A stretch of DNA of 19,203 nt, taken from an uncultured Prevotella sp. (GTDB lineage Bacteria > Bacteroidota > Bacteroidia > Bacteroidales > Bacteroidaceae). A program made the position numbers and the translations under genes. The notes below the pieces were generated by a model, which saw only the letters and a program-made list of their open reading frames with translations, was not told the DNA's origin and ran no database searches. The stretch covers positions 1 to 19,203 of the forward strand of contig USCM01000006.1 in the NCBI GenBank assembly GCA_900553155.1, written 5' to 3'. This document shows positions 1 through 7,848 of this stretch, one piece after another. Position 1 is the first letter of the stretch. The number at the start of each line of letters is the position of its first letter.

Positions 1-1
1 C

Positions 2-253
2 CGCCGTGCTGCCTGTCTTGAGCCGGCACAGCAGTTGTCGGGTTATGGCTATGGCTACTACTGTCAGCCTAAGGACAACGTCACCAACTACTTCTTTGCA
101 CGTCTTGCCAAGGGCAAGCACGTTGTAGAGACAACCTATTATGTAGACCGCGGTGGCATCTACCACACGGGTACATGCACCGTGCAGTGTGCCTACTCGC
201 CCGAGTTTATGGCACGCACCAAGGCTATAACACTGAATGTTAATAACGATTGA
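2..253 (+). CDS. Alpha-2-macroglobulin family protein, C-terminal end (5' partial)
   Basis: The frame is open from the first complete codon at position 2, so this is the last 83 residues of a longer protein that begins outside the window. The segment has ERAACLEP-like (here RRAACLEPAQQLSGYG), NYFFARLAKGKHVVETTYYVDRGG and VQCAYSPEFMART patterns. These resemble the receptor-binding-like (MG10) end of the large bacterial alpha-2-macroglobulin proteins of Bacteroidetes. Family members are usually large envelope proteins that trap or block proteases, but the thioester region and signal peptide are out of view, so no activity can be judged here. The stop lies 11 bp before the DUF1573 gene, so the two are probably co-transcribed. 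An internal TTG at 35 is not a credible start. The family call rests on my recognition of the C-terminal motifs only. Confidence 0.68.
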   Translation, partial: RRAACLEPAQQLSGYGYGYYCQPKDNVTNYFFARLAKGKHVVETTYYVDRGGIYHTGTCTVQCAYSPEFMARTKAITLNVNND

Positions 254-264
254 TATATAGAAAT

Positions 265-1326
265 ATGAAGAAACTATTTATATCTGCCTCTCTCTTCTTG
301 GTGTCGCTCGCTGCCAATGCGCAGAAGATAGAGACAGCCAACACCATTGTTGACTGCGGACAGACAGTCTACCAGTCGCCGGCAACAGCCGAGTTTGAAG
401 TGATAAACAAGGGCAACCATCCCACGCGCATCACTGATGTGCGTATGAGTTGTGGCTGCACTGATGTGGAGTATCCTAAGGGCGTGATTCCTGCCGACGG
501 CAAGTTCACTGTGCGTGTAACATACGATGCGCAGACAATGGGTCGCTACGACAAGCTCGTCGACATTTACACCGAGGGCAACGAAAAGCCGCTGCTGTTG
601 CGTATGCGTGGACAGGTGGTTAGGGAGATAGTAGACTTCGGTGGCAAGTACGACTTTATGATTGGCTCTATACAGAGCGATTGCAACGGCATCGAGTTTG
701 ACGACGTAAACCGTGGCGAGCGTCCGCAGAAGAAGATACACATACGCAACACCTCTGACGAGACTATACAGCCGGTTGTCATGCACCTGCCCGACTACCT
801 TACAGCCGAGGTTTCGCCTTCGAAGATTGCTCCGCGACACAGTGGTATAGTAACCGTTACGCTCAATTCGAAGCGTCTTAAGGATATGGGATTGACGCAG
901 ACATCTGTATTTCTCGGTGCTTTCCCGGGCGACCGTGTTAGCCACGAGAAGGAGATAGAGGTGTCGGCAGTGCTTTTGCCTAAGTTCGACAACCTCACAG
1001 CGTCGCAGCTTGCCAATGCTCCTCGTATGAGCCTGTCTACCACCGAGCTTAATCTTGGTGCCTTCAATGGCAAGAAGAGGCTCAAGGGAGAGATTATTAT
1101 ACGCAACGATGGCAAGCATGCGCTTAAGATTAAAAACTTGCAGATGTTCACCGTCGGACTGCAGGTGTCGCTCAACAAGCAGAACCTGAAGCCTGGAGAG
1201 ACAGCCAAACTAAAGATTACAGCCGACCAGCGACAGCTCAAGAATGCACGCTCTAAACCTCGTGTGCTCATGATAACCAACGATCCTAACCTGCCGAAGG
1301 TTACCATTAAGATTATCACCGAGTAG
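265..1326 (+). CDS. Secreted DUF1573 domain-containing protein
   Basis: This encodes 353 residues from the ATG at 265. An in-frame TTG at 250 would overlap the upstream stop and put five residues before a good signal peptide (MKKLFISASLFLVSLAANAQ), so 265 is preferred. The mature protein is beta-rich and looks like three Ig-like modules, at roughly 25-115, 125-240 and 255-353. The first carries the DUF1573 hallmark: FEVINKGNHP near 44-53, then the SCGCT motif at 62-66, then a D-A-Q-T-x-G-R-Y segment near 88-95. The last module repeats the pattern (RNDGKHALKIKNL near 280-292) without the cysteines. DUF1573 proteins are common exported proteins of Bacteroidetes, related to ASH/MSP-type folds; their function is unknown. 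The gene sits between an alpha-2-macroglobulin-like gene (11 bp gap) and ispH (33 bp gap), all on one strand and likely one transcript. Confidence 0.85.
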   Translation: MKKLFISASLFLVSLAANAQKIETANTIVDCGQTVYQSPATAEFEVINKGNHPTRITDVRMSCGCTDVEYPKGVIPADGKFTVRVTYDAQTMGRYDKLVDIYTEGNEKPLLLRMRGQVVREIVDFGGKYDFMIGSIQSDCNGIEFDDVNRGERPQKKIHIRNTSDETIQPVVMHLPDYLTAEVSPSKIAPRHSGIVTVTLNSKRLKDMGLTQTSVFLGAFPGDRVSHEKEIEVSAVLLPKFDNLTASQLANAPRMSLSTTELNLGAFNGKKRLKGEIIIRNDGKHALKIKNLQMFTVGLQVSLNKQNLKPGETAKLKITADQRQLKNARSKPRVLMITNDPNLPKVTIKIITE

Positions 1327-1359
1327 GCTACAAATCCTCTCAACGACAAAATATACTAT

Positions 1360-2229
1360 ATGAACAAAGATTTGACAATAGAAATAGACGAGGGCAGTGG
1401 ATTCTGTTTCGGTGTAACCACAGCCATAAAGAAGGCCGAGGAAGAGCTTGCCAACGGCACCCAACTCTATTGCCTTGGCGACATTGTACACAATGGCATG
1501 GAGGTGGAGCGTCTGCACGAGCACGGCCTTACCACCATCAACCACGAGGAGATGCGCCAGCTGCATGGCGTCAAGGTGTTGCTGCGTGCTCATGGCGAAC
1601 CGCCTGAGACGTACGCAATGGCTCGCGACAACGATATAGAGATAATAGATGCCACCTGCCCGGTAGTGCTTGCGTTGCAGCGTCGCATAAAGCGACAGTA
1701 CGACACCAATCCTGATGCGCAGATTGTTATCTTCGGAAAGCGTGGCCATGCCGAGGTTCTCGGATTGGTAGGTCAGACAGAGAGCAATGCCATCGTTGTG
1801 GAGAAGGTTGAGGACGTAGAGCGTCTCGACTTCTCACGCGATATCTATCTCTACTCGCAGACCACCAAGTCGCTCGACGGATTCCACCGCGTAATCGACT
1901 ACATACAGCAGCACATACAGCCGGGAGCCACGTTCCAGAGCTTCGACACCATTTGTCGACAGGTTGCCAACCGTATGCCCAACATAGCCGCCTTTGCCTC
2001 AAAGCACAACCTTGTGCTCTTTGTATCGGGACGCAAGTCGAGCAATGGCAAGGTGTTGTTCAAGGAGTGTCATACGGTCAACCCCAACAGCTATCAGATA
2101 GAAAGCCCAGAGGAGATAGACAGGGCTTGGTTTACGGACGATGTGCACACCGTTGGCATCTGCGGAGCTACAAGCACCCCCAAGTGGCTTATGGAGCAAT
2201 GTCAGCAAAGGATATTGAGTTTTGAGTAG
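1360..2229 (+). CDS. ispH: 4-hydroxy-3-methylbut-2-enyl diphosphate reductase (IspH/LytB)
   Basis: IspH performs the last step of the non-mevalonate isoprenoid pathway, reducing HMBPP to IPP and DMAPP with a 4Fe-4S cluster in the cytoplasm. The 289-residue product has normal family length. The three cluster cysteines are visible: C16 in SGFCFGV, C100 in IDATCPVV, and C199 in FDTICRQVANR. Substrate-binding residues are also present: H44 in DIVHNG, H78 in RAHGEP, H130 and E132 in RGHAEVLG, the SQTTK threonine near 168, the SSNG motif (the place of SSNS in E. coli), and GATSTPKW near the C-terminus. The start at 1360 places the first cysteine at the expected distance. It follows the DUF1573 gene by 33 bp and ends just before a strong bidirectional hairpin. 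Assignment is firm. Confidence 0.96.
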   Translation: MNKDLTIEIDEGSGFCFGVTTAIKKAEEELANGTQLYCLGDIVHNGMEVERLHEHGLTTINHEEMRQLHGVKVLLRAHGEPPETYAMARDNDIEIIDATCPVVLALQRRIKRQYDTNPDAQIVIFGKRGHAEVLGLVGQTESNAIVVEKVEDVERLDFSRDIYLYSQTTKSLDGFHRVIDYIQQHIQPGATFQSFDTICRQVANRMPNIAAFASKHNLVLFVSGRKSSNGKVLFKECHTVNPNSYQIESPEEIDRAWFTDDVHTVGICGATSTPKWLMEQCQQRILSFE

Positions 2230-2243
2230 ACTTAATGGTATAA

Positions 2244-2287
2244 ACGCAAAAGCGGCGCAACCTTTACGGGTTGCGCCGCTTTTGCGT
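2244..2287. terminator. Bidirectional intrinsic terminator between ispH and ribH
   Basis: A perfect 19-bp inverted repeat (arms 2244-2262 and 2269-2287) encloses a 6-nt loop, TTTACG. The GC-rich core AGCGGCGCAACC is flanked by AAAA on the left and TTTT on the right, so read from either strand the core stem is followed by TTTTGCGT. It lies exactly between two convergent genes: ispH ends 15 bp before it and ribH ends 16 bp after it. This is the layout expected of a shared two-way terminator. The U-tract is short and pairs with the lower stem, so efficiency is inferred rather than shown. Confidence 0.85.
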
Positions 2288-2302
2288 ATTGTATCTAATG
2301 TT

Positions 2303-2779
2303 TTAGAATTTAGCCATCTTGATAGCGTCAATGGCACATTCGTCGCCCTTGTTGCCATACTTGCCGCCGCAGCGGTCGAGAGCCTGTTGCTTGTCGTTGG
2401 TGGTGAGCAAGCCGTAAATGATAGGTATCTCGCTTGTGGTGTTGAGTCGGGCGATGCCGTATGTCACGCCTTGGCAGATATAGTCGAAGTGAGGAGTCTC
2501 ACCGCGTATTACGCTGCCCAATATTATCACAGCGTCGTAGCCGCCGTGCAATACCATCTGGTGGGCGCCGTATACCAGCTCAAAGCTACCCGGAACGGTC
2601 TTTACGTGTATGTTCTCAGGCAGAGCGCCGTGCTTCTCAAGAGTCTTTACGGCTCCGTCGAGCAGAGCGCCTGTTATCTCGGGGTTCCATTCAGCTACAA
2701 CAATGCCGAAGCACATGTTGCTTGCATCGGGAATGGAAGCGAAGTCGTAATCAGAGAGATTGTGAAGTGCTGTTGCCAT
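2303..2779 (-). CDS. ribH: 6,7-dimethyl-8-ribityllumazine synthase
   Basis: RibH condenses 5-amino-6-ribitylaminouracil with 3,4-dihydroxy-2-butanone 4-phosphate, the next-to-last step of riboflavin synthesis, usually as a cytoplasmic icosahedral or pentameric shell. The 158 residues fit the family. Visible motifs are AEWNPEIT (about 29-36, substrate-binding W/N), PGSFELVYGA (63-72), and the signature GSVIRGETPHFDYI (88-101) containing the general-base histidine H97. The C-terminal segment LTTNDKQQALDRCGG is also typical. It starts 6 bp after the TPR gene stop, so the two genes form one minus-strand transcript. No other rib genes are in the window and no FMN riboswitch was noticed upstream. 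Confidence 0.95.
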   Translation of the reverse strand: MATALHNLSDYDFASIPDASNMCFGIVVAEWNPEITGALLDGAVKTLEKHGALPENIHVKTVPGSFELVYGAHQMVLHGGYDAVIILGSVIRGETPHFDYICQGVTYGIARLNTTSEIPIIYGLLTTNDKQQALDRCGGKYGNKGDECAIDAIKMAKF

Positions 2780-2785
2780 ATCTTA

Positions 2786-3490
2786 TTACTTCTCTGCTAC
2801 GTGCTCGATGTACTTGTCGATCTCAGACGACTGTACAACCTGCGCATTAACATACTTCTTCTTGATGTCCTGGTAAATCTTCAGAGCCTCGTCGTTCTTG
2901 TTGTCCTTCTCAAGAAGCTGTGCAGCCTGGATAAGGAATGTTGGCGAGAGGCTGTTGTTGGTGTTGTCGGCAGCCTTGCTGTCAGCCATGTCGGCAGCCT
3001 TCTTAAGAGCGCTGATGGCCTTGTCGTTGTTGCCGGTGTTGGCATAAGCGTTGCCGAGGGCAGCCATAGCAGCCGGGCTAATCATAGCGTCGCCCTTTGA
3101 AGAGAACTTCTCAAGATAGTTTACAGCCTCTGTCCACTTGCCAAGGTTGGCATAGCAAAGACCTGCATAGAGGTCGGCAAGGTTGGCAGCGTCTGTTCCG
3201 CTGTAGTCGCTTGCAATCTTTACGAATCCGGCATAGCTTGCGCCGTCGCCGTTAAGAGCCTTGTCAAACTGCTCCTGGTTGAAGTACTCCTGACCCTTGG
3301 CAAGAGCTGTGCTTGCCTTGTCCTCGCGTGGAGCCTTTACGTAAGCCTGATAGAGAAGCAAAGCGGCAATAGCTACGATGATAGCTGCCACTGCAATGAT
3401 TATCTGCTTCTTAAACTTGATGATGAATGCCTCAGTGTTGTTGGAGTTCTCTACATGAGTGTTAGCTCCAAAGTCAATTTTGTTTGCCAT
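2786..3490 (-). CDS. Inner-membrane TPR protein (YfgM-like architecture)
   Basis: The 234-residue product has a short polar N-terminus of about 28 residues, one strong membrane span (about 29-50, rich in I, A, V and L) and a C-terminal soluble part. The soluble part contains degenerate tetratricopeptide repeats: LADLYAGLCYANLGKWTEAVNYL near 114-136, AAMAALGNAYANTGNNDKAISAL near 150-172, and LIQAAQLLEKDNKNDEALKIYQDI near 196-219. This single-span plus TPR layout resembles YfgM, a SecYEG-associated periplasmic chaperone partner in E. coli. I would not assert that function; the protein is a recurrent neighbour of ribH and recF in Bacteroidetes. It is the first gene of a two-gene unit with ribH (6 bp gap) and shares a divergent promoter region with recF. 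Its precise role is unknown. Confidence 0.8.
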   Translation of the reverse strand: MANKIDFGANTHVENSNNTEAFIIKFKKQIIIAVAAIIVAIAALLLYQAYVKAPREDKASTALAKGQEYFNQEQFDKALNGDGASYAGFVKIASDYSGTDAANLADLYAGLCYANLGKWTEAVNYLEKFSSKGDAMISPAAMAALGNAYANTGNNDKAISALKKAADMADSKAADNTNNSLSPTFLIQAAQLLEKDNKNDEALKIYQDIKKKYVNAQVVQSSEIDKYIEHVAEK

Positions 3491-3584
3491 TTATTTGTTT
3501 TTATTTTTAATTTACTTGTACCTTGCCTTAGCCCTTGGTTTATAGCGTTGTTGACGTCCTTGGACTATAGGCATAAATGCTTGG

Positions 3585-3592
3585 CAAAATTA
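3585..3592 (-). promoter_or_regulatory. Candidate Bacteroidetes -7 element for the TPR-ribH unit
   Basis: Read on the minus strand the sequence is TAATTTTG, matching the Bacteroidetes -7 consensus TAnnTTTG. It sits 94 bp upstream of the TPR start codon, inside the recF divergent region. Only a weak TTTC stands in for the -33 TTTG, about 20 nt further upstream, so the call is tentative. Confidence 0.45.
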
Positions 3593-3655
3593 CGCAATTT
3601 ATCTCACATATTGAAATTTATACTATCTTTTTTTCTTTTTCCATAATAAATGGGG

Positions 3656-3663
3656 TAACTTTG
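3656..3663 (+). promoter_or_regulatory. Candidate Bacteroidetes -7 element for recF-DUF721
   Basis: TAACTTTG matches TAnnTTTG exactly and ends 23 bp before the recF ATG, giving a short leader. The -33 position has only T-rich sequence, not a clear TTTG. Distance and consensus match make it a plausible promoter for the two-gene unit. Confidence 0.55.
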
Positions 3664-3686
3664 CAGACTGATAAGTTGACAGAACT

Positions 3687-4787
3687 ATGATACTGAATAA
3701 AATAAGCATACTAAATTTCAAGAATATACGTGAGGCTTCGCTTGAGCTTTCGCCCAATCTCAACTGCTTTATCGGGCATAACGGCGAGGGCAAGACCAAC
3801 TTCTTGGATGCCGTCTACTACCTGTCGTTCTGCCGAAGCGCCTTCAATCCAATCGACTCGCAGGTCATTATGCACGACCAGGACTTCTTTGTCGTGGAAG
3901 GATTCTATGAGAATGAGGCTTCCGACCCAATAGACATCTACTGCGGTATGAAGCGCGGAACAAAGAAGCACTTCAAGCGGGACAAGAAGGAGTATAAGCG
4001 TTTGTCCCAACATATAGGTCTTATTCCGCTTATCTTTGTGTCGCCTGCCGACCAAAGTCTGATATCCGGGGGCAGCGAGGAGCGTCGCCGACTGATGGAT
4101 GTCGTTATATCCCAGTATGACAATGGCTACATCGAGGCGCTCAACAACTACAACAAGGCTTTGCAACAGCGCAATGCCCTGCTTAAGATGGAACAGGAAC
4201 CGGATGCTGCTCTATTGGATATATGGGAACAGGAGATGGCACGGCATGGCGAGCGCATCTTTATGGCGCGCCAAGACTTTGTTGAGAGGCTCATACCTGT
4301 GTTCCAGGAGATATACAATCATGTGGCGGACGGACACGAGGAGGTTTCGCTTAAGTATATATCGCATGCCCAGCGTGGCGCCTTGATAGACGTCATTCAG
4401 CGCGACAGGTATAAGGATCGTGCCGTTGGCTATTCGCTGCACGGCGTCCATCGCGACGACCTTGAGATGATGCTTGGCGGCTATCAGATGCGACGTGAGG
4501 GTTCGCAGGGTCAGAACAAGACCTTTGTGCTTGCCCTTAAGCTTGCCCAGTTCGACTTTCTTCGCCGCACGGCATCACAGACAACGCCTCTGTTGTTGCT
4601 CGACGATATCTTCGACAAGCTCGACGCCCATCGCGTGGAGCAGATTGTTAAACTTGTGTCGGGCGACGGATTCGGCCAGATATTCATCACCGACACCAAC
4701 CGCGACCACCTCGACCAGATTCTGCGCAGCGTAAGCTACGACTATAAGCTGTTTGAGGTTGAGGGTGGAGAGATAAGGGAGAAGTAG
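3687..4787 (+). CDS. recF: DNA replication and repair protein RecF
   Basis: RecF is an SMC/ABC-type ATPase that binds gapped DNA and helps load RecA at stalled forks together with RecO and RecR. The 366-residue length is normal. The sequence opens with MILNKISILNFKNI, has the Walker A GHNGEGKT at 30-37, the FVSPADQSLISGGSEERRR region typical of RecF (near 112-130), an ABC signature-like segment EGSQGQNKTFVLALKLAQ around 271-288, and Walker B LLLLDDIFDKLD at about 302-313, which includes the D-loop. Only one base separates its stop from the DUF721 gene, so translation is likely coupled. It is divergent from the TPR-ribH pair. Assignment is firm. Confidence 0.95.
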   Translation: MILNKISILNFKNIREASLELSPNLNCFIGHNGEGKTNFLDAVYYLSFCRSAFNPIDSQVIMHDQDFFVVEGFYENEASDPIDIYCGMKRGTKKHFKRDKKEYKRLSQHIGLIPLIFVSPADQSLISGGSEERRRLMDVVISQYDNGYIEALNNYNKALQQRNALLKMEQEPDAALLDIWEQEMARHGERIFMARQDFVERLIPVFQEIYNHVADGHEEVSLKYISHAQRGALIDVIQRDRYKDRAVGYSLHGVHRDDLEMMLGGYQMRREGSQGQNKTFVLALKLAQFDFLRRTASQTTPLLLLDDIFDKLDAHRVEQIVKLVSGDGFGQIFITDTNRDHLDQILRSVSYDYKLFEVEGGEIREK

Positions 4788-4788
4788 T

Positions 4789-5079
4789 ATGTTCAGACGA
4801 GAAGTGAAGTCAATCAGCGACTTGCTGAATATGTACCTACGTCGTGAGGGTCTTGAGACACCCTTGCTGCAAAAGCGTGCCATCGACGCTTGGGACACTA
4901 TAATGGGTGCTCCGATAACAAGGTATACTGGCGAGAAGTTTATCAAGAACCAAACCTTGTATGTAAAGATCACCAATCCGGCTTTGCGTCAGGACCTCTC
5001 CATGATGCGCACGCGCATTGTGCAGCGCATCAACCAGGCTGTAGGAAGTCAGGTTATAACGGATGTCAAAGTGTATTAG
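4789..5079 (+). CDS. DUF721 (DciA-like) protein
   Basis: The 96-residue protein begins FRREVKSISDLLNMYLRREG and contains AWDTIMGAPITRYTGEKFIKNQTLYVKITNPALRQDLSMM, split here across about 31-71. This is the compact KH-like domain of DUF721: W35, the hydrophobic strand LYVKI and the PALRQDL turn are characteristic. DUF721 includes DciA, the loader of the replicative helicase DnaB in many bacteria lacking DnaC, but this short Bacteroidetes form has no extra disordered domain and has not been tested as far as I can say. Position directly after recF (1-bp gap) fits a replication or repair role. It is convergent with the folate gene, with only 9 bp between the stops and no clear terminator hairpin. 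Confidence 0.82.
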   Translation: MFRREVKSISDLLNMYLRREGLETPLLQKRAIDAWDTIMGAPITRYTGEKFIKNQTLYVKITNPALRQDLSMMRTRIVQRINQAVGSQVITDVKVY

Positions 5080-5088
5080 GCTTTCATT

Positions 5089-5622
5089 CTAAAATAAAAC
5101 TTCGTCCATTCTGACGTCGTGCTCGTCTGTCGGAATCTTCTCTACCAGTTGGAAGGGGAGGCAGATGCCAATCTTGTAGGTGTTGGCAAGCTTAGGCAGC
5201 AGGCGGTCGTAGTAGCCCTTGCCGCGCCCCATACGGTTGCCGTCGCTGTCGAAAGCGACGCCTGGGATAACGGCGAGGTCGATGGCTGCATAGTCGTCAA
5301 ACACTTCGCCGGTTGGTTCCATGATGTTGTAGGCGCCTTGTGTGAGGTCGGAAGGTCCAGTGTAGCGGCGCAACTCCATTGTGCCTTCGCCCGTAACACG
5401 AGGCAGAAGGATGTGTTTGCCACTCATCAGGAGCGAGTCGACAAGCGTGTGTGTGTCTACCTCGTCTGGCAACGAATAGTAAAGCATAACGGTCTTGGCC
5501 GTTTTAATACGTGGATGCGACAGCAGTCGCATAACAACAGGAAACGACAACTCGCATAGCTCCTGGCTTGTGAATTGTCGTTTCTTGTTTTTAATCTCTT
5601 TTCTTAGGCTTTGTTTGTCCAT
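5089..5622 (-). CDS. 5-formyltetrahydrofolate cyclo-ligase
   Basis: This enzyme uses ATP to convert 5-formyl-THF (folinic acid) to 5,10-methenyl-THF in the cytoplasm. The 177 residues match family length. The N-terminus has the LRKEIKNKKRQ basic helix; YYSLPDEVDTHTLV lies near 48-61; and the strongest signature, PGVAFDSDGNRMGRGKGYYDR, is interrupted here as PGVAFD (about 119-124) then GRGKGYYDRLLPKL, giving the phosphate-binding loop. The C-terminal IPTDEHDVRMDEVLF is also typical. It is the last gene of a minus-strand run and starts 39 bp after the S41 peptidase stop. The symbol ygfA/fau is used in other species; I leave it blank. Confidence 0.93.
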   Translation of the reverse strand: MDKQSLRKEIKNKKRQFTSQELCELSFPVVMRLLSHPRIKTAKTVMLYYSLPDEVDTHTLVDSLLMSGKHILLPRVTGEGTMELRRYTGPSDLTQGAYNIMEPTGEVFDDYAAIDLAVIPGVAFDSDGNRMGRGKGYYDRLLPKLANTYKIGICLPFQLVEKIPTDEHDVRMDEVLF

Positions 5623-5661
5623 ATTTTTAGGGTGATGTTTGTTGGCATTGCAGCTCTTGCG

Positions 5662-7326
5662 CTACTTCTTGCGCTTCTTATGAGGCTTTGTCGGCGCCTT
5701 GTTTACAGGCTTTTTGGGGAAAGCCTCTTTCCTCTCGAACACCCTCAGAGCGGTTGCTATGGTTGGGTCGTCCTGGTTGATGTATTCGGTCCAGGCCTGT
5801 TCGTCAAGGATGTTGTAGATGATGCGCGAGTTGATGAAACGCTCAAGAAGCTTGTGCGACTTGCGTATCATCAGATTTCTGCGCTTCAATCCGTTCTTGT
5901 CGGCAAAGGCAGCAAACTGCTCCACGGTGTTTTGGCCTACAAGATACTTCGACATATCCGTCATGCTGCCAAAGGTGTTGAGCTTCCGGCGGTTGTTGTC
6001 GGTATAGTTGAAGGCATACTGTAGGATAAGTCCCGACATGGCAGCTTGCTTGTAGTAGGACGTCATGCCCAGAGTGTCTTCTGCCACGAAGATGTCGGGT
6101 GTTATGCCACCGCCACCATATATAGTACGTCCAATGCTTGTGTGATAAGCCGGACCGGTATGCTTGATGCTGTCCTGCGAGAAGAACTCGCCATGCTGGT
6201 AGCGTGTCAGCAGGTCGTTGTCGTAGTCCTGGTTGTCGCCAGGCTTAAACGGCTTTTGTATGCAGCGACCCGAAGGGGTGTAGTAGCGAGCTATGGTGAG
6301 TCGGATCATCGAGCCGTCGGGGAATCCGAGCTGCTGCTGAACCAGTCCCTTGCCAAACGAACGGCGGCCAATGATAGTGGCTCGGTCGTTGTCTTGCATA
6401 GCACCGGCAAATATCTCCGAAGCCGAAGCCGAAGCCTCGTTGATGAGCACCACGAGCGGAATCTTCTGATAAGAGCCGTGTCCGTCCGAACGGAAGTCTT
6501 GACGTGGCGACTTGCGTCCCTGCATATATACAATGAGCTTGTTCTTTGGCAAGAACTCGTTTGCCATCTGTACGGCAGAGTTCATGTAGCCGCCGCCATT
6601 GTCGCGCAGGTCGATAACGAGGTTGCTGAATCCTTCCTGCGATAGTTGTGCAAGGGCGATAAGAAGCTCGGGGTATGTAGTCTCGCCGAAGTTCTTTATC
6701 TTGATGTATCCAGTATTCTTGTCGAGCATGTATGTGGCGGTGATGCTGCGCTGTGGAATCTCGCCTCGTGTCACGGTGAAGTACTTCACTTTCTTCTGTC
6801 CGTAACGCTCCACACCAATCTTCACCTTAGTGTCCTTCGGTCCCTTCAGTCGGCGCATAGCCTCGTCCTGTGTCACCACCTTGCCCACGAAGGGTTTGCC
6901 GTCAACACTCACAATCTTGTCGCCGGCAAGTATGCCGGCACGCTGTGCGGGTCCGTTCTTCACGACGTTCTGCACACGTATGGTGTCCTTGCGTATTGTG
7001 AACTCGATGCCCACACCCGAGAACGAGCCTTTGAGGTCGTCTGCCACAGCCTGTGCATCCTTTGCGGGGATGTATACAGAGTGGGGGTCGAGGTCGGCAA
7101 GAATCTGCGGTATAGCCATATCAACAAGCGAGTCGATATTCACCTTGTCCACATACTGGTCGTCCACGATGTGCAGCAGGTTTGACAGGCGGTTGGAGCC
7201 GGAATTGATGATGTTCAGTCGGTTGCCCGAGAAGTGGTTGGCGTAGAATGTGCCGATAAGTATGCCCACGACTACGCACAGAGCCATGAGCAAAGGCATA
7301 AATCTGTTAGACTTGTTCATATTCAT
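5662..7326 (-). CDS. S41 family C-terminal processing peptidase (CtpA/Prc-like)
   Basis: The 554-residue product has an N-terminal membrane anchor (about 10-30), a PDZ domain (about 95-190, with SFSGVGIEF at 101-109 and GILAGDKIVSVDG at 131-143) and an S41 catalytic domain. The catalytic serine is S301 in NEASASASEIF and the lysine is K326 in RSFGKGLVQ. Their 25-residue spacing equals that of the Ser-Lys dyad in D1 processing protease. RDNGGG at 241-246 is also a family signature. Such periplasmic proteases trim C-termini of envelope proteins. The C-terminus is long and ends in a basic tail. The start is ambiguous between codons at 7326 and 7320; either overlaps the end of the dCMP deaminase gene by up to 20 bp, suggesting coupled translation. 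Confidence 0.93.
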   Translation of the reverse strand: MNMNKSNRFMPLLMALCVVVGILIGTFYANHFSGNRLNIINSGSNRLSNLLHIVDDQYVDKVNIDSLVDMAIPQILADLDPHSVYIPAKDAQAVADDLKGSFSGVGIEFTIRKDTIRVQNVVKNGPAQRAGILAGDKIVSVDGKPFVGKVVTQDEAMRRLKGPKDTKVKIGVERYGQKKVKYFTVTRGEIPQRSITATYMLDKNTGYIKIKNFGETTYPELLIALAQLSQEGFSNLVIDLRDNGGGYMNSAVQMANEFLPKNKLIVYMQGRKSPRQDFRSDGHGSYQKIPLVVLINEASASASEIFAGAMQDNDRATIIGRRSFGKGLVQQQLGFPDGSMIRLTIARYYTPSGRCIQKPFKPGDNQDYDNDLLTRYQHGEFFSQDSIKHTGPAYHTSIGRTIYGGGGITPDIFVAEDTLGMTSYYKQAAMSGLILQYAFNYTDNNRRKLNTFGSMTDMSKYLVGQNTVEQFAAFADKNGLKRRNLMIRKSHKLLERFINSRIIYNILDEQAWTEYINQDDPTIATALRVFERKEAFPKKPVNKAPTKPHKKRKK

Positions 7327-7801
7327 AATCGTCGGGATTTAGATATGTCACTTCGATATTGGCGCGTCTCAGCAGGTCGATGCCGTCGGTCAGACGGTAT
7401 TGCTCGCCGTATATCACGCGCTTAATGCCAGCCTGTATAATCAGCTTTGCACACTCTATGCATGGCGATGCCGTAACGTACAGGGTGGCTCCGTCGCTGT
7501 TGTTTGAGCTGCGTGCAAGCTTTGTTATGGCGTTTGCCTCGGCGTGCAGAACGTATGGCTTGGTAAGGTTGTTGTCGTCCTCGCACACGTTCTCGAAGCC
7601 ACTCGGTGTTCCGTTGTAGCCGTCGCTGATTATCATCTTGTCCTTCACCACCAAGGCACCCACCTTTCGGCGTTGGCAGTAGCTGTTCTCCGCCCAGATG
7701 CGAGCCATGCGGAGGTAGCGCAGGTCGAGGTGCAGTTGCTTTGCAGCCTTGGCATCCTTAGCGCTTTCCTTAGCGGTGTTAGTGTCATGTTTTGTTGGCA
7801 T
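7307..7801 (-). CDS. dCMP deaminase family protein
   Basis: The enzyme deaminates dCMP to dUMP, feeding thymidylate synthesis; related proteins include ComEB. The 164-residue protein has the zinc site motifs HAEAN (86-90, H86 ligand and E88 proton shuttle) and SPCIECAK (112-119, C114 and C117 ligands), spaced as expected. VGALVVKDKMIISDGYNGTP (about 47-66) is the usual dCMP deaminase substrate-side segment. The N-terminal 20 residues are polar and lysine/alanine-rich, and probably disordered. The gene overlaps the downstream S41 peptidase by 20 bp and lies 47 bp after the M3 peptidase gene, in the same minus-strand unit. Deoxycytidylate rather than tRNA or cytosine specificity is inferred from motif context. 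Confidence 0.92.
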   Translation of the reverse strand: MPTKHDTNTAKESAKDAKAAKQLHLDLRYLRMARIWAENSYCQRRKVGALVVKDKMIISDGYNGTPSGFENVCEDDNNLTKPYVLHAEANAITKLARSSNNSDGATLYVTASPCIECAKLIIQAGIKRVIYGEQYRLTDGIDLLRRANIEVTYLNPDDYEYEQV

Positions 7802-7821
7802 AGTATATCAGTATTGATGAT

Positions 7822-7838
7822 GCTATATGATGTATAGC
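7822..7838. other. Small AT-rich inverted repeat between M3 peptidase and dCMP deaminase genes
   Basis: GCTATA (7822-7827) and TATAGC (7833-7838) flank a 5-nt loop in the 47-bp gap. The stem is only 6 bp and AT-rich with no clear U-tract, so it is more likely a minor structure or chance than a terminator. Confidence 0.3.
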
Positions 7839-7848
7839 AGTTGATGTA

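Noticed and set aside
274..1119. Minus-strand open frame of 281 codons
   Set aside because: It is antisense to the DUF1573 gene, which has a signal peptide and the SCGCT motif; no recognisable domain on the minus strand.
2222..3100. Plus-strand open frame of 292 codons after ispH
   Set aside because: It runs through the bidirectional terminator and is antisense to ribH and the TPR gene, which have clear family motifs.
5080..5088. Terminator between DUF721 and the folate cyclo-ligase gene
   Set aside because: The 9-bp gap and neighbouring bases hold no convincing inverted repeat.
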